In this document: positions 6,865-14,217 of the stretch, in pieces
Layout of the letters: each line of letters opens with the position of its first letter
Numbering within the stretch: position 1 is the stretch's first letter
Origin: an uncultured Lachnospiraceae bacterium
GTDB lineage: Bacteria; Bacillota_A; Clostridia; Lachnospirales; Lachnospiraceae
Assembly (NCBI GenBank): GCA_949957035.1
Contig: CATLIP010000004.1
Location: forward strand, 1 to 19,870
Reading direction: 5' to 3'
DNA: 19,870 nt
Position numbers and translations under genes: made by a program
Notes under the pieces: generated by a model
What the model was told of the DNA's origin: nothing
The model's database searches: none
The model's input: only the letters and a program-made list of their open reading frames with translations

Positions 6865-7803
6865 GATGTCGGATATACAATGGATGAGGTGGCAAAACTC
6901 GCCAAAAAATGTATTTTGCTTGGGAATGAGAAAAGACCGGAACTTGAATGGGTGAGGAATAGATATGAATGGATACAGGAGAAATATAATCTGAAAAATA
7001 AGACGGAAACAGACCGTTTTCTGTATGAGAGGATGCATGGGCGTACGCCTGAAAAAAACACGGAATTTTTGAAGATCCGATACTGGAGAACTGGAAAGTA
7101 TGTTCCGGGAAGCCGGGAACAATGTCTGATGTTCGGAAAAGCGTTGGAGCTTTCAGAAGATGATCTTCGTTTTATGATGCAGGGGTATTGCGATAGGAGT
7201 GAAGATATCTATGCGACGGCAGAGAGTCAGCGTAATAGAAAATGCTGCGGCAGAAAGGCGTGTTTGAAGAAGATTGTCGAAGAATATATCAGGAATGTTC
7301 CTGAAGAGAAACTGGAAAACCTTCATGTGCCGAAAGAGAAGGCAGAGATGTTTTTCAGGCATCTGTATTTTACGGATGCATTCCAATATGTTGAGCTTCA
7401 GTCTGGGGTTGATTCGGATATAATGAGGAAACATATTACGAGTTACAGATATCAGTCGGAGTTTGCAAGGCAGATGCAATTGCGGGGGGAGATTCCCCGT
7501 AAAGTGTTTATCCGCCATCTGCTGATTCTGGGACTGCCGGAGCTTACTCTTGAGAAGTTGAACAGCCAGCTTCAATTTTTCGGATATCTTGGCCTTGATG
7601 AAGAGCATACCATGGTCAGGGGGGAGAGGTTAGATTGGCTGTTAATCAGGCTTTTTGGGATGTATGAGGAGATACTTTGCAGGGAGGATAAGGAAGTTTG
7701 TCTTCGATGGTTTCAGAAGGCTTGCCGGACGTTGGACAGGGTATTCTGTGAGGAGGGGTACAAAAGACTCAGGTTTATGTATTTTAAGGCATTGAAGGTT
7801 TAA
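6862..7803 (+). CDS. Unknown 313-residue protein, possibly regulatory
   Basis: I do not recognise this family. The product is soluble, rich in Arg, Lys, Glu and Leu, and has no signal peptide or membrane segment. Residues about 70-110 (near GSREQCLMFGKALELSED) resemble the helix-turn-helix context of small XRE-like regulators, but I cannot make a firm call. A CCGRKAC segment near residue 130 holds closely spaced cysteines. ATG 6862 is preceded at 7 nt by GGGAGG; a GTG at 6847 is in frame but has no such site. The gene follows the membrane-tethered sigma factor by 85 nt with no terminator seen, so co-transcription is likely. Its ribosome-binding site is paired in the hairpin above, suggesting translational control. 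Confidence 0.7.
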   Translation: MDVGYTMDEVAKLAKKCILLGNEKRPELEWVRNRYEWIQEKYNLKNKTETDRFLYERMHGRTPEKNTEFLKIRYWRTGKYVPGSREQCLMFGKALELSEDDLRFMMQGYCDRSEDIYATAESQRNRKCCGRKACLKKIVEEYIRNVPEEKLENLHVPKEKAEMFFRHLYFTDAFQYVELQSGVDSDIMRKHITSYRYQSEFARQMQLRGEIPRKVFIRHLLILGLPELTLEKLNSQLQFFGYLGLDEEHTMVRGERLDWLLIRLFGMYEEILCREDKEVCLRWFQKACRTLDRVFCEEGYKRLRFMYFKALKV

Positions 7804-7819
7804 GTGGATATAGAAAATG

Positions 7820-7866
7820 TTAGAATTTACAATGTTGATAAGGATCTTGTAAAATGCTAAATTTTT
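7820..7866 (+). terminator. Weak AT-rich terminator
   Basis: TTAG/CTAA (7820-7823 with 7857-7860) and TTTACA/TGTAAA (7826-7831 with 7848-7853) form a 10-bp stem with a small internal loop, followed by TTTTT (7862-7866). The stem is GC-poor. It overlaps a possible promoter. Confidence 0.35.
7835..7863 (+). promoter_or_regulatory. Possible promoter of the SPKTG surface protein
   Basis: TTGATA (7835-7840) and TAAATT (7858-7863) are 17 bp apart, and TG at the right position extends the -10. It would give a ~90-nt leader before GAGGAGGAG at 7945-7953. The call is weak because the same bases fit a terminator. Confidence 0.3.
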
Positions 7867-7960
7867 AATATATCGTATTGTCCCGGCATCGGTGAGGTTA
7901 TGAAGTGTTGTCAGGAAGTATTGATAATAAAATTTAAAAAGATAGAGGAGGAGAATTAAA

Positions 7961-9451
7961 ATGAAAACACGTAAACTGCTGGCATTACTGCTTGTGTTGG
8001 TAATGTCGCTGACAATGGGAGGGCTGACGGTCTTTGCGGATGAGTCGGAAGATGACAGTACGAATGAACTGCCGCCCGCCACTGTAGAGCCAACAGAGCC
8101 GACTGAGCCGTCAGATGATCTGGATGAACCGGATTTGGACGAGGATCCATTTCCGGAGCAGGATCCGGATCCAACCCTTAAGATAACAGGACTTCCAACA
8201 GATCCTGTAAAAGGCGGAGATACTGTTAGTTTTACCATAGAAATGGGCCCGGGAGATGTTGATGGGTGGTATTTAGAAGTTTCTGACTCACTTTGGAATG
8301 AGATAGAGGGTAAACAGTCAGTAGATAGCAGAAGAGTAGATTTGAAAGATGGGAAAGCGACAATCACTTATAAAATTCCGGACAACCATTTCTTTTATGA
8401 AAAATTTTATTTTGGCTCAGTAAACCCAAAATATGAAAAAGGGGAAACCGGAGTATATGTCCCAAGTGTAGAGATGTTAACTTATCAAATACCGGCTGAA
8501 AGGATAGTATTGACCGGAAATGTAGAATTTCAGACAACAGGTTTAGTTACCGGAAAAGAATATCCATTTACGGTGACTTGGAAAAACGAGTCGGATGTAG
8601 CAATTAATGATTTCTCAACCGATATTAATGTTGGACCAATGTATGGACCTGAGGAAACCGGAATAGCTGCAAGCTTTAAAATGACAAGTATGCCAAAAGG
8701 AGCAGCTGTAAAGCAGAGATTCAGGGCTCTTTCAGTTAGCAATATGTCTATTCCGGCAGGTAAAACACTTAAAATATCAGGTACAGTCCTATTTCCGGTA
8801 AAAAGCGAAGAAGGAGCTCTTTATTTTGAAGAGAATATAAATGGAAAATGGTTTGACAGAGTAGGAAAATCAGATTTTACAGTCAGCGAGTCTTCCGGCG
8901 GTAACGGAAATGGTAATACCAGTCAGCAGCCGGGAACAGAAACCAGTGGAAATACCGCAAAGGACAAGGCTACTGGTATTACGGTAAGCGGATTGGAAGC
9001 AGGAGTTGAATTAAGCGTAAAATCTGTAACGAAAGAGCAGCAGACAGCAATCGAAAAGCAGGTTCAAAATCTCCTTGGAAACACGAAGGGAATCAAGATT
9101 TTTGATATTTCACTCTTAAAAGACGGCAAAGAAGTTCAGCCGGGAACTCCGGTCAAAGTGACGATGCCGATTCCGGAAGGATTCAGCACGAACCTGAAAC
9201 TTTATCATCAGAATACGAAAGGTGTATTGGAAGCAGTAAATATTTCCGTGAAGGATTCAAACGTAAGTTTTGAGGCAAAGAGTTTCAGCCCATATGTCCT
9301 TGTGGATATGGGAGCGAAAGCTGCCAATACGTCAACAAATGGCAGATCCCCAAAGACCGGGGATACATCTTCCATGATGCTGTATCTTATGCTTGCATTA
9401 GCGGCTATGGGAAGCATTGGTTTTGCTACAAAAAGAAAAATGAATGGGTAA
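7961..9451 (+). CDS. Secreted, sortase-anchored surface protein (SPKTG)
   Basis: This 496-residue protein has an N-terminal signal peptide (residues 1-26, positively charged start, hydrophobic core, VFA before DES). An acidic Pro/Glu/Thr-rich linker runs to about residue 70. Two beta-rich segments follow (about 75-300), then a Gly/Asn/Ser linker near 310-330 and a domain ending in SPYVLVD around 445. The C-terminus is a sorting signal: SPKTGD at 463-468, a hydrophobic stretch and a KRK tail. SPKTG is a known variant recognised by clostridial class B-type sortases, which would link the protein to peptidoglycan. ATG 7961 has GAGGAGGAG upstream. No sortase gene is in the window. Ligand or adhesive function is not evident; the gene stands alone, ending at a strong terminator. 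Confidence 0.87.
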   Translation: MKTRKLLALLLVLVMSLTMGGLTVFADESEDDSTNELPPATVEPTEPTEPSDDLDEPDLDEDPFPEQDPDPTLKITGLPTDPVKGGDTVSFTIEMGPGDVDGWYLEVSDSLWNEIEGKQSVDSRRVDLKDGKATITYKIPDNHFFYEKFYFGSVNPKYEKGETGVYVPSVEMLTYQIPAERIVLTGNVEFQTTGLVTGKEYPFTVTWKNESDVAINDFSTDINVGPMYGPEETGIAASFKMTSMPKGAAVKQRFRALSVSNMSIPAGKTLKISGTVLFPVKSEEGALYFEENINGKWFDRVGKSDFTVSESSGGNGNGNTSQQPGTETSGNTAKDKATGITVSGLEAGVELSVKSVTKEQQTAIEKQVQNLLGNTKGIKIFDISLLKDGKEVQPGTPVKVTMPIPEGFSTNLKLYHQNTKGVLEAVNISVKDSNVSFEAKSFSPYVLVDMGAKAANTSTNGRSPKTGDTSSMMLYLMLALAAMGSIGFATKRKMNG

Positions 9452-9463
9452 TTAGTCTTAGAG

Positions 9464-9491
9464 AGGGGTTGTTGAGAAACAACCCCTTTTT
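9464..9491 (+). terminator. Strong rho-independent terminator
   Basis: AGGGGTTGTT (9464-9473) and AACAACCCCT (9478-9487) pair perfectly around a GAGA tetraloop, followed by a T-run. It lies 12 nt after the surface-protein stop and just before the end of the convergent Sua5 gene. Confidence 0.9.
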
Positions 9492-10539
9492 AAACATGAA
9501 TTATATGATGCCCGGCAGCTTTCAGCAGACGGTTCATTACAGCGCTTCCAATCCCACCTGTGGAAAATGATTCACTATAGATAAAATCCGTCCCGTCACT
9601 GTCAAAATCCCGCAGGATTCCATACAAATTCCCAGCCACCGTCATCTCATCCTGCCTTGTGCCGATGCACTTGACATTCCCCGAAGAATATCTCCCCACC
9701 GTTTCCGCTGTGGCGATAATTCCCACTTTAAACCCTTCGCTTAACTTCTCTTCTGCCCGCCGGTTAATCTCTTCTGCTACCCGGAGAATATCTCCTTCCA
9801 GTACGGTCAGCTCAGCCTTCGGTGCATAGTGGCGGTACTTCATCCCCGGGGCTTTCGGAATCTTTGTGCTGTCTGGTTCAATCAAAGTCTTATCTAGGGC
9901 AACTTCCCCAATCAGATCTTCCAGCATCTCTTTTGTCACGGCTCCCGGTCTTAATATCATAGGCGGTTCCACGGTCATGTCCAGAATGGTAGATTCCACA
10001 CCGATATCGACGGCGCCTCCATCTACAATCATGTCAATCTTCCCTGTCAGGTCTTCTTTTACATGCTGTGCGGTAGTGGGACTTGGGCGTCCGGAAGTAT
10101 TCGCGCTTGGCGCGGCAATATACCCGCCGCCCGCCCGGATAATCTCTTTCGCAATCAGATGTTCCGGCATCCGGACAGCCACAGTATCAAGTCCTCCTGT
10201 CGTCCCAAGCGGAACGGCATTCGTCTTTTGAAATATCATGGTAAGAGGGCCCGGCCAGTATTTCTTAGCGACGACGATTGCCTTCTCTGGTATGGTTTCC
10301 GCAATCTTCCCAAGGGCCTCCATGTCGGCAATATGTACAATTAACGGATTATCAGATGGCCTGCCCTTCGCGGCATAGATTTTCTTCGCGGCGTCTTCGT
10401 TTAATGCGTCTGCCCCAAGCCCGTAGACAGTCTCGGTAGGGAATGCGACAAGACCTCCGCTTTTTAGGATATCTCCGGCTTTTTTTATCGTATCTGTATT
10501 CAGTTGTACCGTATCAATTCGTTCAATTATGGTTTTCAT
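9490..10539 (-). CDS. L-threonylcarbamoyladenylate synthase (Sua5/YwlC type)
   Basis: This 349-residue enzyme makes threonylcarbamoyl-AMP from threonine, bicarbonate and ATP, the first step of the universal tRNA modification t6A37. The YrdC/Sua5 catalytic domain shows PTETVYGLG (about 34-42), KGRPSDNPL (about 58-66) and a downstream SANTSGRPSPTTAQH motif. After a linker with PKAPGMKYRHYAPKA comes a C-terminal Sua5 domain, so it is the long two-domain form. I chose ATG 10539; a TTG at 10575 would add 12 residues. Neither start has a clear ribosome-binding site. A TATAAT on the minus strand ends 7 nt before ATG 10539, so the transcript may be leaderless. It follows cwlD by about 20 nt. Confidence 0.93.
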   Translation of the reverse strand: MKTIIERIDTVQLNTDTIKKAGDILKSGGLVAFPTETVYGLGADALNEDAAKKIYAAKGRPSDNPLIVHIADMEALGKIAETIPEKAIVVAKKYWPGPLTMIFQKTNAVPLGTTGGLDTVAVRMPEHLIAKEIIRAGGGYIAAPSANTSGRPSPTTAQHVKEDLTGKIDMIVDGGAVDIGVESTILDMTVEPPMILRPGAVTKEMLEDLIGEVALDKTLIEPDSTKIPKAPGMKYRHYAPKAELTVLEGDILRVAEEINRRAEEKLSEGFKVGIIATAETVGRYSSGNVKCIGTRQDEMTVAGNLYGILRDFDSDGTDFIYSESFSTGGIGSAVMNRLLKAAGHHIIHV

Positions 10540-10546
10540 GGGAAAT

Positions 10547-10575
10547 ATTATACTACACTCTAGTCCTTCATACAA
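10547..10575 (-). promoter_or_regulatory. Internal promoter predicting a leaderless Sua5 mRNA
   Basis: On the minus strand TTGTAT (10570-10575) and a perfect TATAAT (10547-10552) are 17 bp apart. Only 7 bases separate the -10 from ATG 10539, so initiation would be at or next to the start codon. The promoter overlaps the last codons of cwlD. Confidence 0.45.
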
Positions 10576-11240
10576 GCTTCAATTCCCTTCACAATTGCCT
10601 CCGCCACCTGCTGCTGGTATTCATCCGTGACTAATTTTTCTGCTTCTTCGCGGTTACTTAAAAATCCACATTCTACGATGATGGTTGGTACTTCTGTCCT
10701 TTTGAGAAGGTAATAGGTGTCGTCTGCTTTTGCCTGCCGCCTGTTTTCTTTGTCGATAGATAACAAAGCTTTCTGCATGATGGCGGCAAGCTGCTCTCCT
10801 TCTGCCGAATGCTTGTAGTAAAAGACCTGTGCTCCATGAATAGCTTCATCATGATAGCTGTTTTGATGGATACTGACGGCAAATTCAGGAACAGTTTCGT
10901 TAATAAGCTTCACTCGTTCTTTCATGTCTTGTACTTTCTGGCTCCCGTTGCTGTTTTTGGAAAGCATAGTGTCATCTTCACGTGTCATGACGACTGTTAC
11001 GCCCTTTTTTTCCAGAATCTTTTTAACTTTTTTTGCTATTTTCAGGTTAATATCTTTTTCTTCTGATTTATTGACGCCGACTTTTCCAGGGTCAGAACCG
11101 CCGTGACCGGCATCTAGAACTATCGTGTTTTCGGCCCTTTTAATCTTGCCGCTGGACACATAATTCCCAAGATTTTTGCTGACAACGATTAGTCCGGCTA
11201 ACAGCAGGATTAACAGAACAAACTCTACTTTTCTACGCAA
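10560..11240 (-). CDS. cwlD: N-acetylmuramoyl-L-alanine amidase CwlD
   Basis: This 226-residue membrane-anchored amidase of the Amidase_3 family cleaves the stem peptide from N-acetylmuramic acid. In spore formers CwlD acts with PdaA to make muramic-delta-lactam in cortex peptidoglycan. An N-terminal membrane anchor lies at about 5-22. Zinc and catalytic residues appear in order: H46 in DAGHGG, Glu of EEKDINL near 61, H125 in SIHQN, and E190 in VECGFLSN. Length fits the family. The start is TTG 11240, supported by AGGAGGT on the minus strand 6 nt upstream (11247-11253) and by the absence of a better ATG. The gene lies between the DUF2508 gene and the Sua5 gene on the same strand. Family is firm; sporulation role follows from homology. 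Confidence 0.92.
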   Translation of the reverse strand: MRRKVEFVLLILLLAGLIVVSKNLGNYVSSGKIKRAENTIVLDAGHGGSDPGKVGVNKSEEKDINLKIAKKVKKILEKKGVTVVMTREDDTMLSKNSNGSQKVQDMKERVKLINETVPEFAVSIHQNSYHDEAIHGAQVFYYKHSAEGEQLAAIMQKALLSIDKENRRQAKADDTYYLLKRTEVPTIIVECGFLSNREEAEKLVTDEYQQQVAEAIVKGIEACMKD

Positions 11241-11334
11241 AAAAATACCTCCTGACAGTCTATATATTTATCTATATGACCGTAGAAAGTATTTTATATT
11301 TTTAATTGCATCTTTGCGGCCGGAATTTTCACAT

Positions 11335-11571
11335 TTATATAATTTTTGCCTGACGAAGCAGAAAACGGTAGCGCAGCCAGGCGGCGTTCCCTCTGTAGAT
11401 ATAAGAGTCAATCAAATCAGGGTCGGATGCATATTGAAAATTAAGATAGGCTTCCTCTATTTCCTTGAGTGCATTAGCGATTTCATCCATCAGTGTATCT
11501 GCCTGCGGGTCGTAGGACAGGCGTTTGTATACATCTTCTTCGGTTGCATTTCCACGTTCAAATAATCTCAT
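11335..11571 (-). CDS. DUF2508 (YaaL-like) small protein
   Basis: This 78-residue soluble protein belongs to the DUF2508/YaaL group by its size and its pattern of helices ending in tyrosine- and aromatic-rich segments (IEEAYLNFQYASDPDLIDSY). No function is established. In Bacillus subtilis yaaL neighbours bofA; here the two are adjacent but divergent, which supports the assignment. ATG 11571 is preceded on the minus strand by GAGGTGG at close spacing; the frame extends further upstream without a start signal. A 94-nt gap with no ORF separates it from cwlD, and read-through into cwlD is plausible because I see no terminator there. Confidence 0.82.
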   Translation of the reverse strand: MRLFERGNATEEDVYKRLSYDPQADTLMDEIANALKEIEEAYLNFQYASDPDLIDSYIYRGNAAWLRYRFLLRQAKII

Positions 11572-11691
11572 AATCCACCTCTTTAGAAAGTAATTACCAA
11601 ACAATCCTAGTATAAGCAGATTTTGAGAATAAAATACACCTGCAGTGGATATATATGGTATCAGAAAATAAATCTGAGGAGGAAAAGGAGT

Positions 11692-11901
11692 ATGCCAGAG
11701 CAAAGGCCGCATCCGTTTACAAACTTCATCGTTCGGGCAATCATAGGATGTGCTATGATATTTTTTGTAAATGAATTTCTGAGTGCACAGGGGATTACTG
11801 TACAGGTAGGATTAAATCCATGGACTGTTTTTACATCCGGAATCCTTGGAACTCCTGGGGTTGCGCTCCTTTATGGAATTTCTTTCTATGGAATTATGTG
11901 A
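11692..11901 (+). CDS. BofA-family protein (pro-sigma-K processing inhibitor-like)
   Basis: This 69-residue integral membrane protein matches the C-terminal part of BofA-family proteins: a hydrophobic helix near 12-32 (IVRAIIGCAMIFFVNEFL) followed by the typical VGLNPWT, then GILGTPGVALLYGI. In B. subtilis BofA holds the intramembrane protease SpoIVFB inactive with SpoIVFA, delaying sigma-K activation. Here it is short and lies outside any sporulation operon seen in the window, so an equivalent role is only inferred. ATG 11692 is supported by GAGGAGG (11676-11682) about 9 nt upstream; upstream in-frame codons lack such a site. It is divergent from the DUF2508 gene. Confidence 0.88.
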   Translation: MPEQRPHPFTNFIVRAIIGCAMIFFVNEFLSAQGITVQVGLNPWTVFTSGILGTPGVALLYGISFYGIM

Positions 11902-11937
11902 AGTTTGCACAAAGTTTTAATTTTTCTGAAAAGGGGA

Positions 11938-11967
11938 TAGACAAATCCTGTTAAAGGGGGTTATAAT
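11938..11967 (+). promoter_or_regulatory. Promoter of the Tad pilus operon
   Basis: TAGACA (11938-11943; five of six -35 bases) and perfect TATAAT (11962-11967) are 18 bp apart. The leader of about 120 nt begins near 11974. It can form a TACAAGTT/AGCTTGTA hairpin (11973-11980 with 11992-11999) before the small ORF. Confidence 0.7.
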
Positions 11968-12016
11968 CATCCTACAAGTTGCAGGATATGTAGCTTGTAT
12001 CTGATAGATTCGATAG

Positions 12017-12082
12017 ATGTTCAAAGTATTCGATGCCGTATCGGCAGCAATTCACGGAGTGATTGAAGAAGAAGCAGAGTAG
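12017..12082 (+). CDS. Possible 21-residue leader peptide of the Tad operon
   Basis: ATG 12017 opens 21 codons ending in TAG 12080-12082, with an in-frame TAG directly before the ATG. The peptide would start MFKVFDAVSAAIHG and end VIEEEAE, an amphipathic-looking helix with an acidic tail. The stop codon abuts the AGGAGGG ribosome-binding site of cpaE, a geometry that would allow translational coupling. Against it, I see no clear ribosome-binding site before this ATG. It could instead be incidental sequence in the leader. Confidence 0.35.
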   Translation: MFKVFDAVSAAIHGVIEEEAE

Positions 12083-12094
12083 GAGGGATAGTAT

Positions 12095-13012
12095 GTGAGC
12101 AGCAGAAGTTTAGTCATTTGTGATAACGAGGAGGGGTATGCCGCAGCGTTTGCCGTATTTTTGATGAGGAAGAAGGAACTTGCTTTCCAAGTGCAGGTAT
12201 GTGACGGCCCTTCACAGGTACAGACAATTCTGCGGGAGCATCCTGTCGATGTCCTGCTTATTGGAGAAAATTACTCTGTAAGTGAGCGTAAAGGACTTCG
12301 GGCAGGGAATGTATTTGTACTTTCTGAATCAGGAAAGACAGAGACAAATGCTGACGAGACGCTGATGTATAAGTATCAGTCGGGAGAGATGCTCCTAGCG
12401 GAGATTCTCCGTAAATGCAGCGAAGAAAATAAAACGGGGGATTTATATTTCCGTACAGCTAAGACAAAAGAATCTAGGATAATTGGTATTTTTTCACCGG
12501 TTCATAGAAGTGGGAAGACGGGGTACGGATTAAAATTAGGGCAGGAATTGGCAGTTTCAAAAAATGTGCTGTACCTTAACATGGAGATTTATGGTGGAAT
12601 CGGAGGTTATTTTCCGGAAGATGGACATACTCTGGCAGATGCGCTCTATTATTCAAGACAAGAGAATCGGAATTTGGGAGTGATACTTACTACGTTAGTG
12701 GAACATATGGGAGCTTTGGATTATCTGCTTCCTGTAAGAGTATCAGAGGATATAAGGACGGTTACTCTGGAAGAGTGGTCCAGCCTGCTTGGACAGATTG
12801 AAGAGCAGAGTATTTATGATGTTCTGATTTTAGATTTGGATGAGGGACTTAGGGATATATATGGACTGCTTCGAAGCTGTACGGAGATACTTGTTCCCAC
12901 AGTAAAGAATGTATTGGCGGAGGCAAAGCTTCGGCAGATGGAGGAGGAACTGCATCTTCTGGGATTTGACGATGTGAGGAAGAAGATGGTGAAGAAGGTG
13001 TTGATTTCATGA
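12095..13012 (+). CDS. CpaE/TadZ-like atypical MinD-family ATPase
   Basis: This 305-residue cytoplasmic protein opens the Tad operon. Residues about 1-110 resemble a receiver-like domain; about 125-300 form a MinD/ParA-like domain. TadZ/CpaE proteins localise the Tad machinery to a cell site. The P-loop region reads SPVHRSGKTG at 134-143, keeping the SGKT end with K141 but lacking the signature first lysine of deviant Walker A motifs. A later VLILDLDEG fits the Walker B strand. GTG 12095 is chosen because AGGAGGG ends 7 nt before it; an ATG two bases earlier runs straight into TGA. The stop overlaps the cpaF start by ATGA. Weak nucleotide hydrolysis or binding only is possible. Confidence 0.82.
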   Translation: MSSRSLVICDNEEGYAAAFAVFLMRKKELAFQVQVCDGPSQVQTILREHPVDVLLIGENYSVSERKGLRAGNVFVLSESGKTETNADETLMYKYQSGEMLLAEILRKCSEENKTGDLYFRTAKTKESRIIGIFSPVHRSGKTGYGLKLGQELAVSKNVLYLNMEIYGGIGGYFPEDGHTLADALYYSRQENRNLGVILTTLVEHMGALDYLLPVRVSEDIRTVTLEEWSSLLGQIEEQSIYDVLILDLDEGLRDIYGLLRSCTEILVPTVKNVLAEAKLRQMEEELHLLGFDDVRKKMVKKVLIS

Positions 13013-14217
13013 TGCGTTCAGAGCAGCTCCATGCAAGGATTCTGGAAGAATTGGACATGTCCCGGGAGATTGAAGACGAGGAATTGACCCGTCTAATCTA
13101 TCGTGTGCTTCAGGAAGCTTCGGAAGAAGAGTATCTCCCTTTAGCTGAGAAGACGGCATTAGGCAGAGAATTATTCAATACATTTCGGAAATTAGACCTT
13201 CTGCAGGATTTTTTGGAGGATGATACAATCACGGAGATTATGATTAACGGGACACAGAATATATTTTATGAGCAGGACGGTAAGCTTTTTAAGTCGGACA
13301 GGCGTTTTATCTCCCGGGATAAATTAGAGGATGTTGTCCAACAGATTGCATCAGGTTCCAACCGGCTGGTTAATGAGGCGTCTCCAATTGTAGATGCAAG
13401 ACTTGCAGATGGCTCCAGAGTGAATATTGTTCTGGAGCCGATTGCACTGGATGGTCCAATCGTGACAATCCGTAAATTTTCAAAAGAGGCAATTACCATG
13501 AGGCAGTTGATTTCATGGAATGCCATCAGCAGTGAAGTATCCGGAGTTCTTGCCAGACTTGTGGCGGCCGGATATAACATATTCATAAGTGGGGGGACAG
13601 GGTCCGGCAAGACCACTTTCTTAAATGCATTATCGCAGTATATTCCAAAAACAGAGAGAATAATTACGATCGAGGACAATGCAGAATTGAAGATTCAGGA
13701 TGTTCCGAATCTGGTGAGGCTGGAAGCCAGGAATGCAAATGTGGAAGGCGCTGGGGCTGTGACAATCAGGGATTTGATTAAATCAGCCTTGCGTATGCGG
13801 CCGGACCGCATCATTGTTGGCGAAGTGCGTTCGGCAGAAGCTATAGATATGCTGCAGGCGTTGAATACCGGGCATGACGGAAGCCTAAGTACCGGACATG
13901 CCAACAGCCCGAAGGATATGTTGAGCAGGCTGGAGACAATGGTCTTGATGGGGATAGACCTGCCGCTGCCTGCAATCCAGAGGCAGATTGCATCTGGAAT
14001 TGATATTATCGTCCATTTAGGGAGGCTGAGAGATAAGAGCAGAAAGGTATTGGAAGTGACAGAGGTATTAGGGTATTGGGATGGTGAGATTCGATTGCAG
14101 ACATTATATCAGTATGCAGAGCTTCAAGAGAAAGAAGGAAAGATTGAAGGGGAATGGAGGAAGGTTCAGGAAATTACACACAAAGAAAAATTACTGGCAG
14201 CAGGATATCACAGTTAG
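13009..14217 (+). CDS. Tad pilus motor ATPase CpaF/TadA
   Basis: This 402-residue hexameric secretion ATPase of the GspE/VirB11 superfamily powers Flp pilus assembly from the cytoplasm. Visible are an N-terminal domain with ITEIMINGTQNIF (about 79-90), Walker A GGTGSGKTT at 195-203 with K201, an Asp-box ITIEDNAELKI, a Walker B and His region (RPDRIIVGEVR, then GHDGSLSTGHANSP) and a C-terminal half of normal length. All catalytic elements look intact. Its start overlaps the cpaE stop (ATGA), implying coupled translation. Its 3' end overlaps the start of TadB by up to 104 nt. Partners are the TadB/TadC platform encoded next. Confidence 0.96.
   Translation: MMRSEQLHARILEELDMSREIEDEELTRLIYRVLQEASEEEYLPLAEKTALGRELFNTFRKLDLLQDFLEDDTITEIMINGTQNIFYEQDGKLFKSDRRFISRDKLEDVVQQIASGSNRLVNEASPIVDARLADGSRVNIVLEPIALDGPIVTIRKFSKEAITMRQLISWNAISSEVSGVLARLVAAGYNIFISGGTGSGKTTFLNALSQYIPKTERIITIEDNAELKIQDVPNLVRLEARNANVEGAGAVTIRDLIKSALRMRPDRIIVGEVRSAEAIDMLQALNTGHDGSLSTGHANSPKDMLSRLETMVLMGIDLPLPAIQRQIASGIDIIVHLGRLRDKSRKVLEVTEVLGYWDGEIRLQTLYQYAELQEKEGKIEGEWRKVQEITHKEKLLAAGYHS

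Noticed and set aside
7642..8367. 241-codon minus-strand frame rich in Ser/Gly
   Set aside because: It is antisense to the signal peptide and acidic linker of the SPKTG protein and to the end of the 6862 gene. Its composition is explained by the repetitive codons opposite.
11617..11676. CAGATTT/AAATCTG inverted repeat between the DUF2508 and bofA-like genes
   Set aside because: Only 7 bp with a long AT-rich spacer; this could easily occur by chance.
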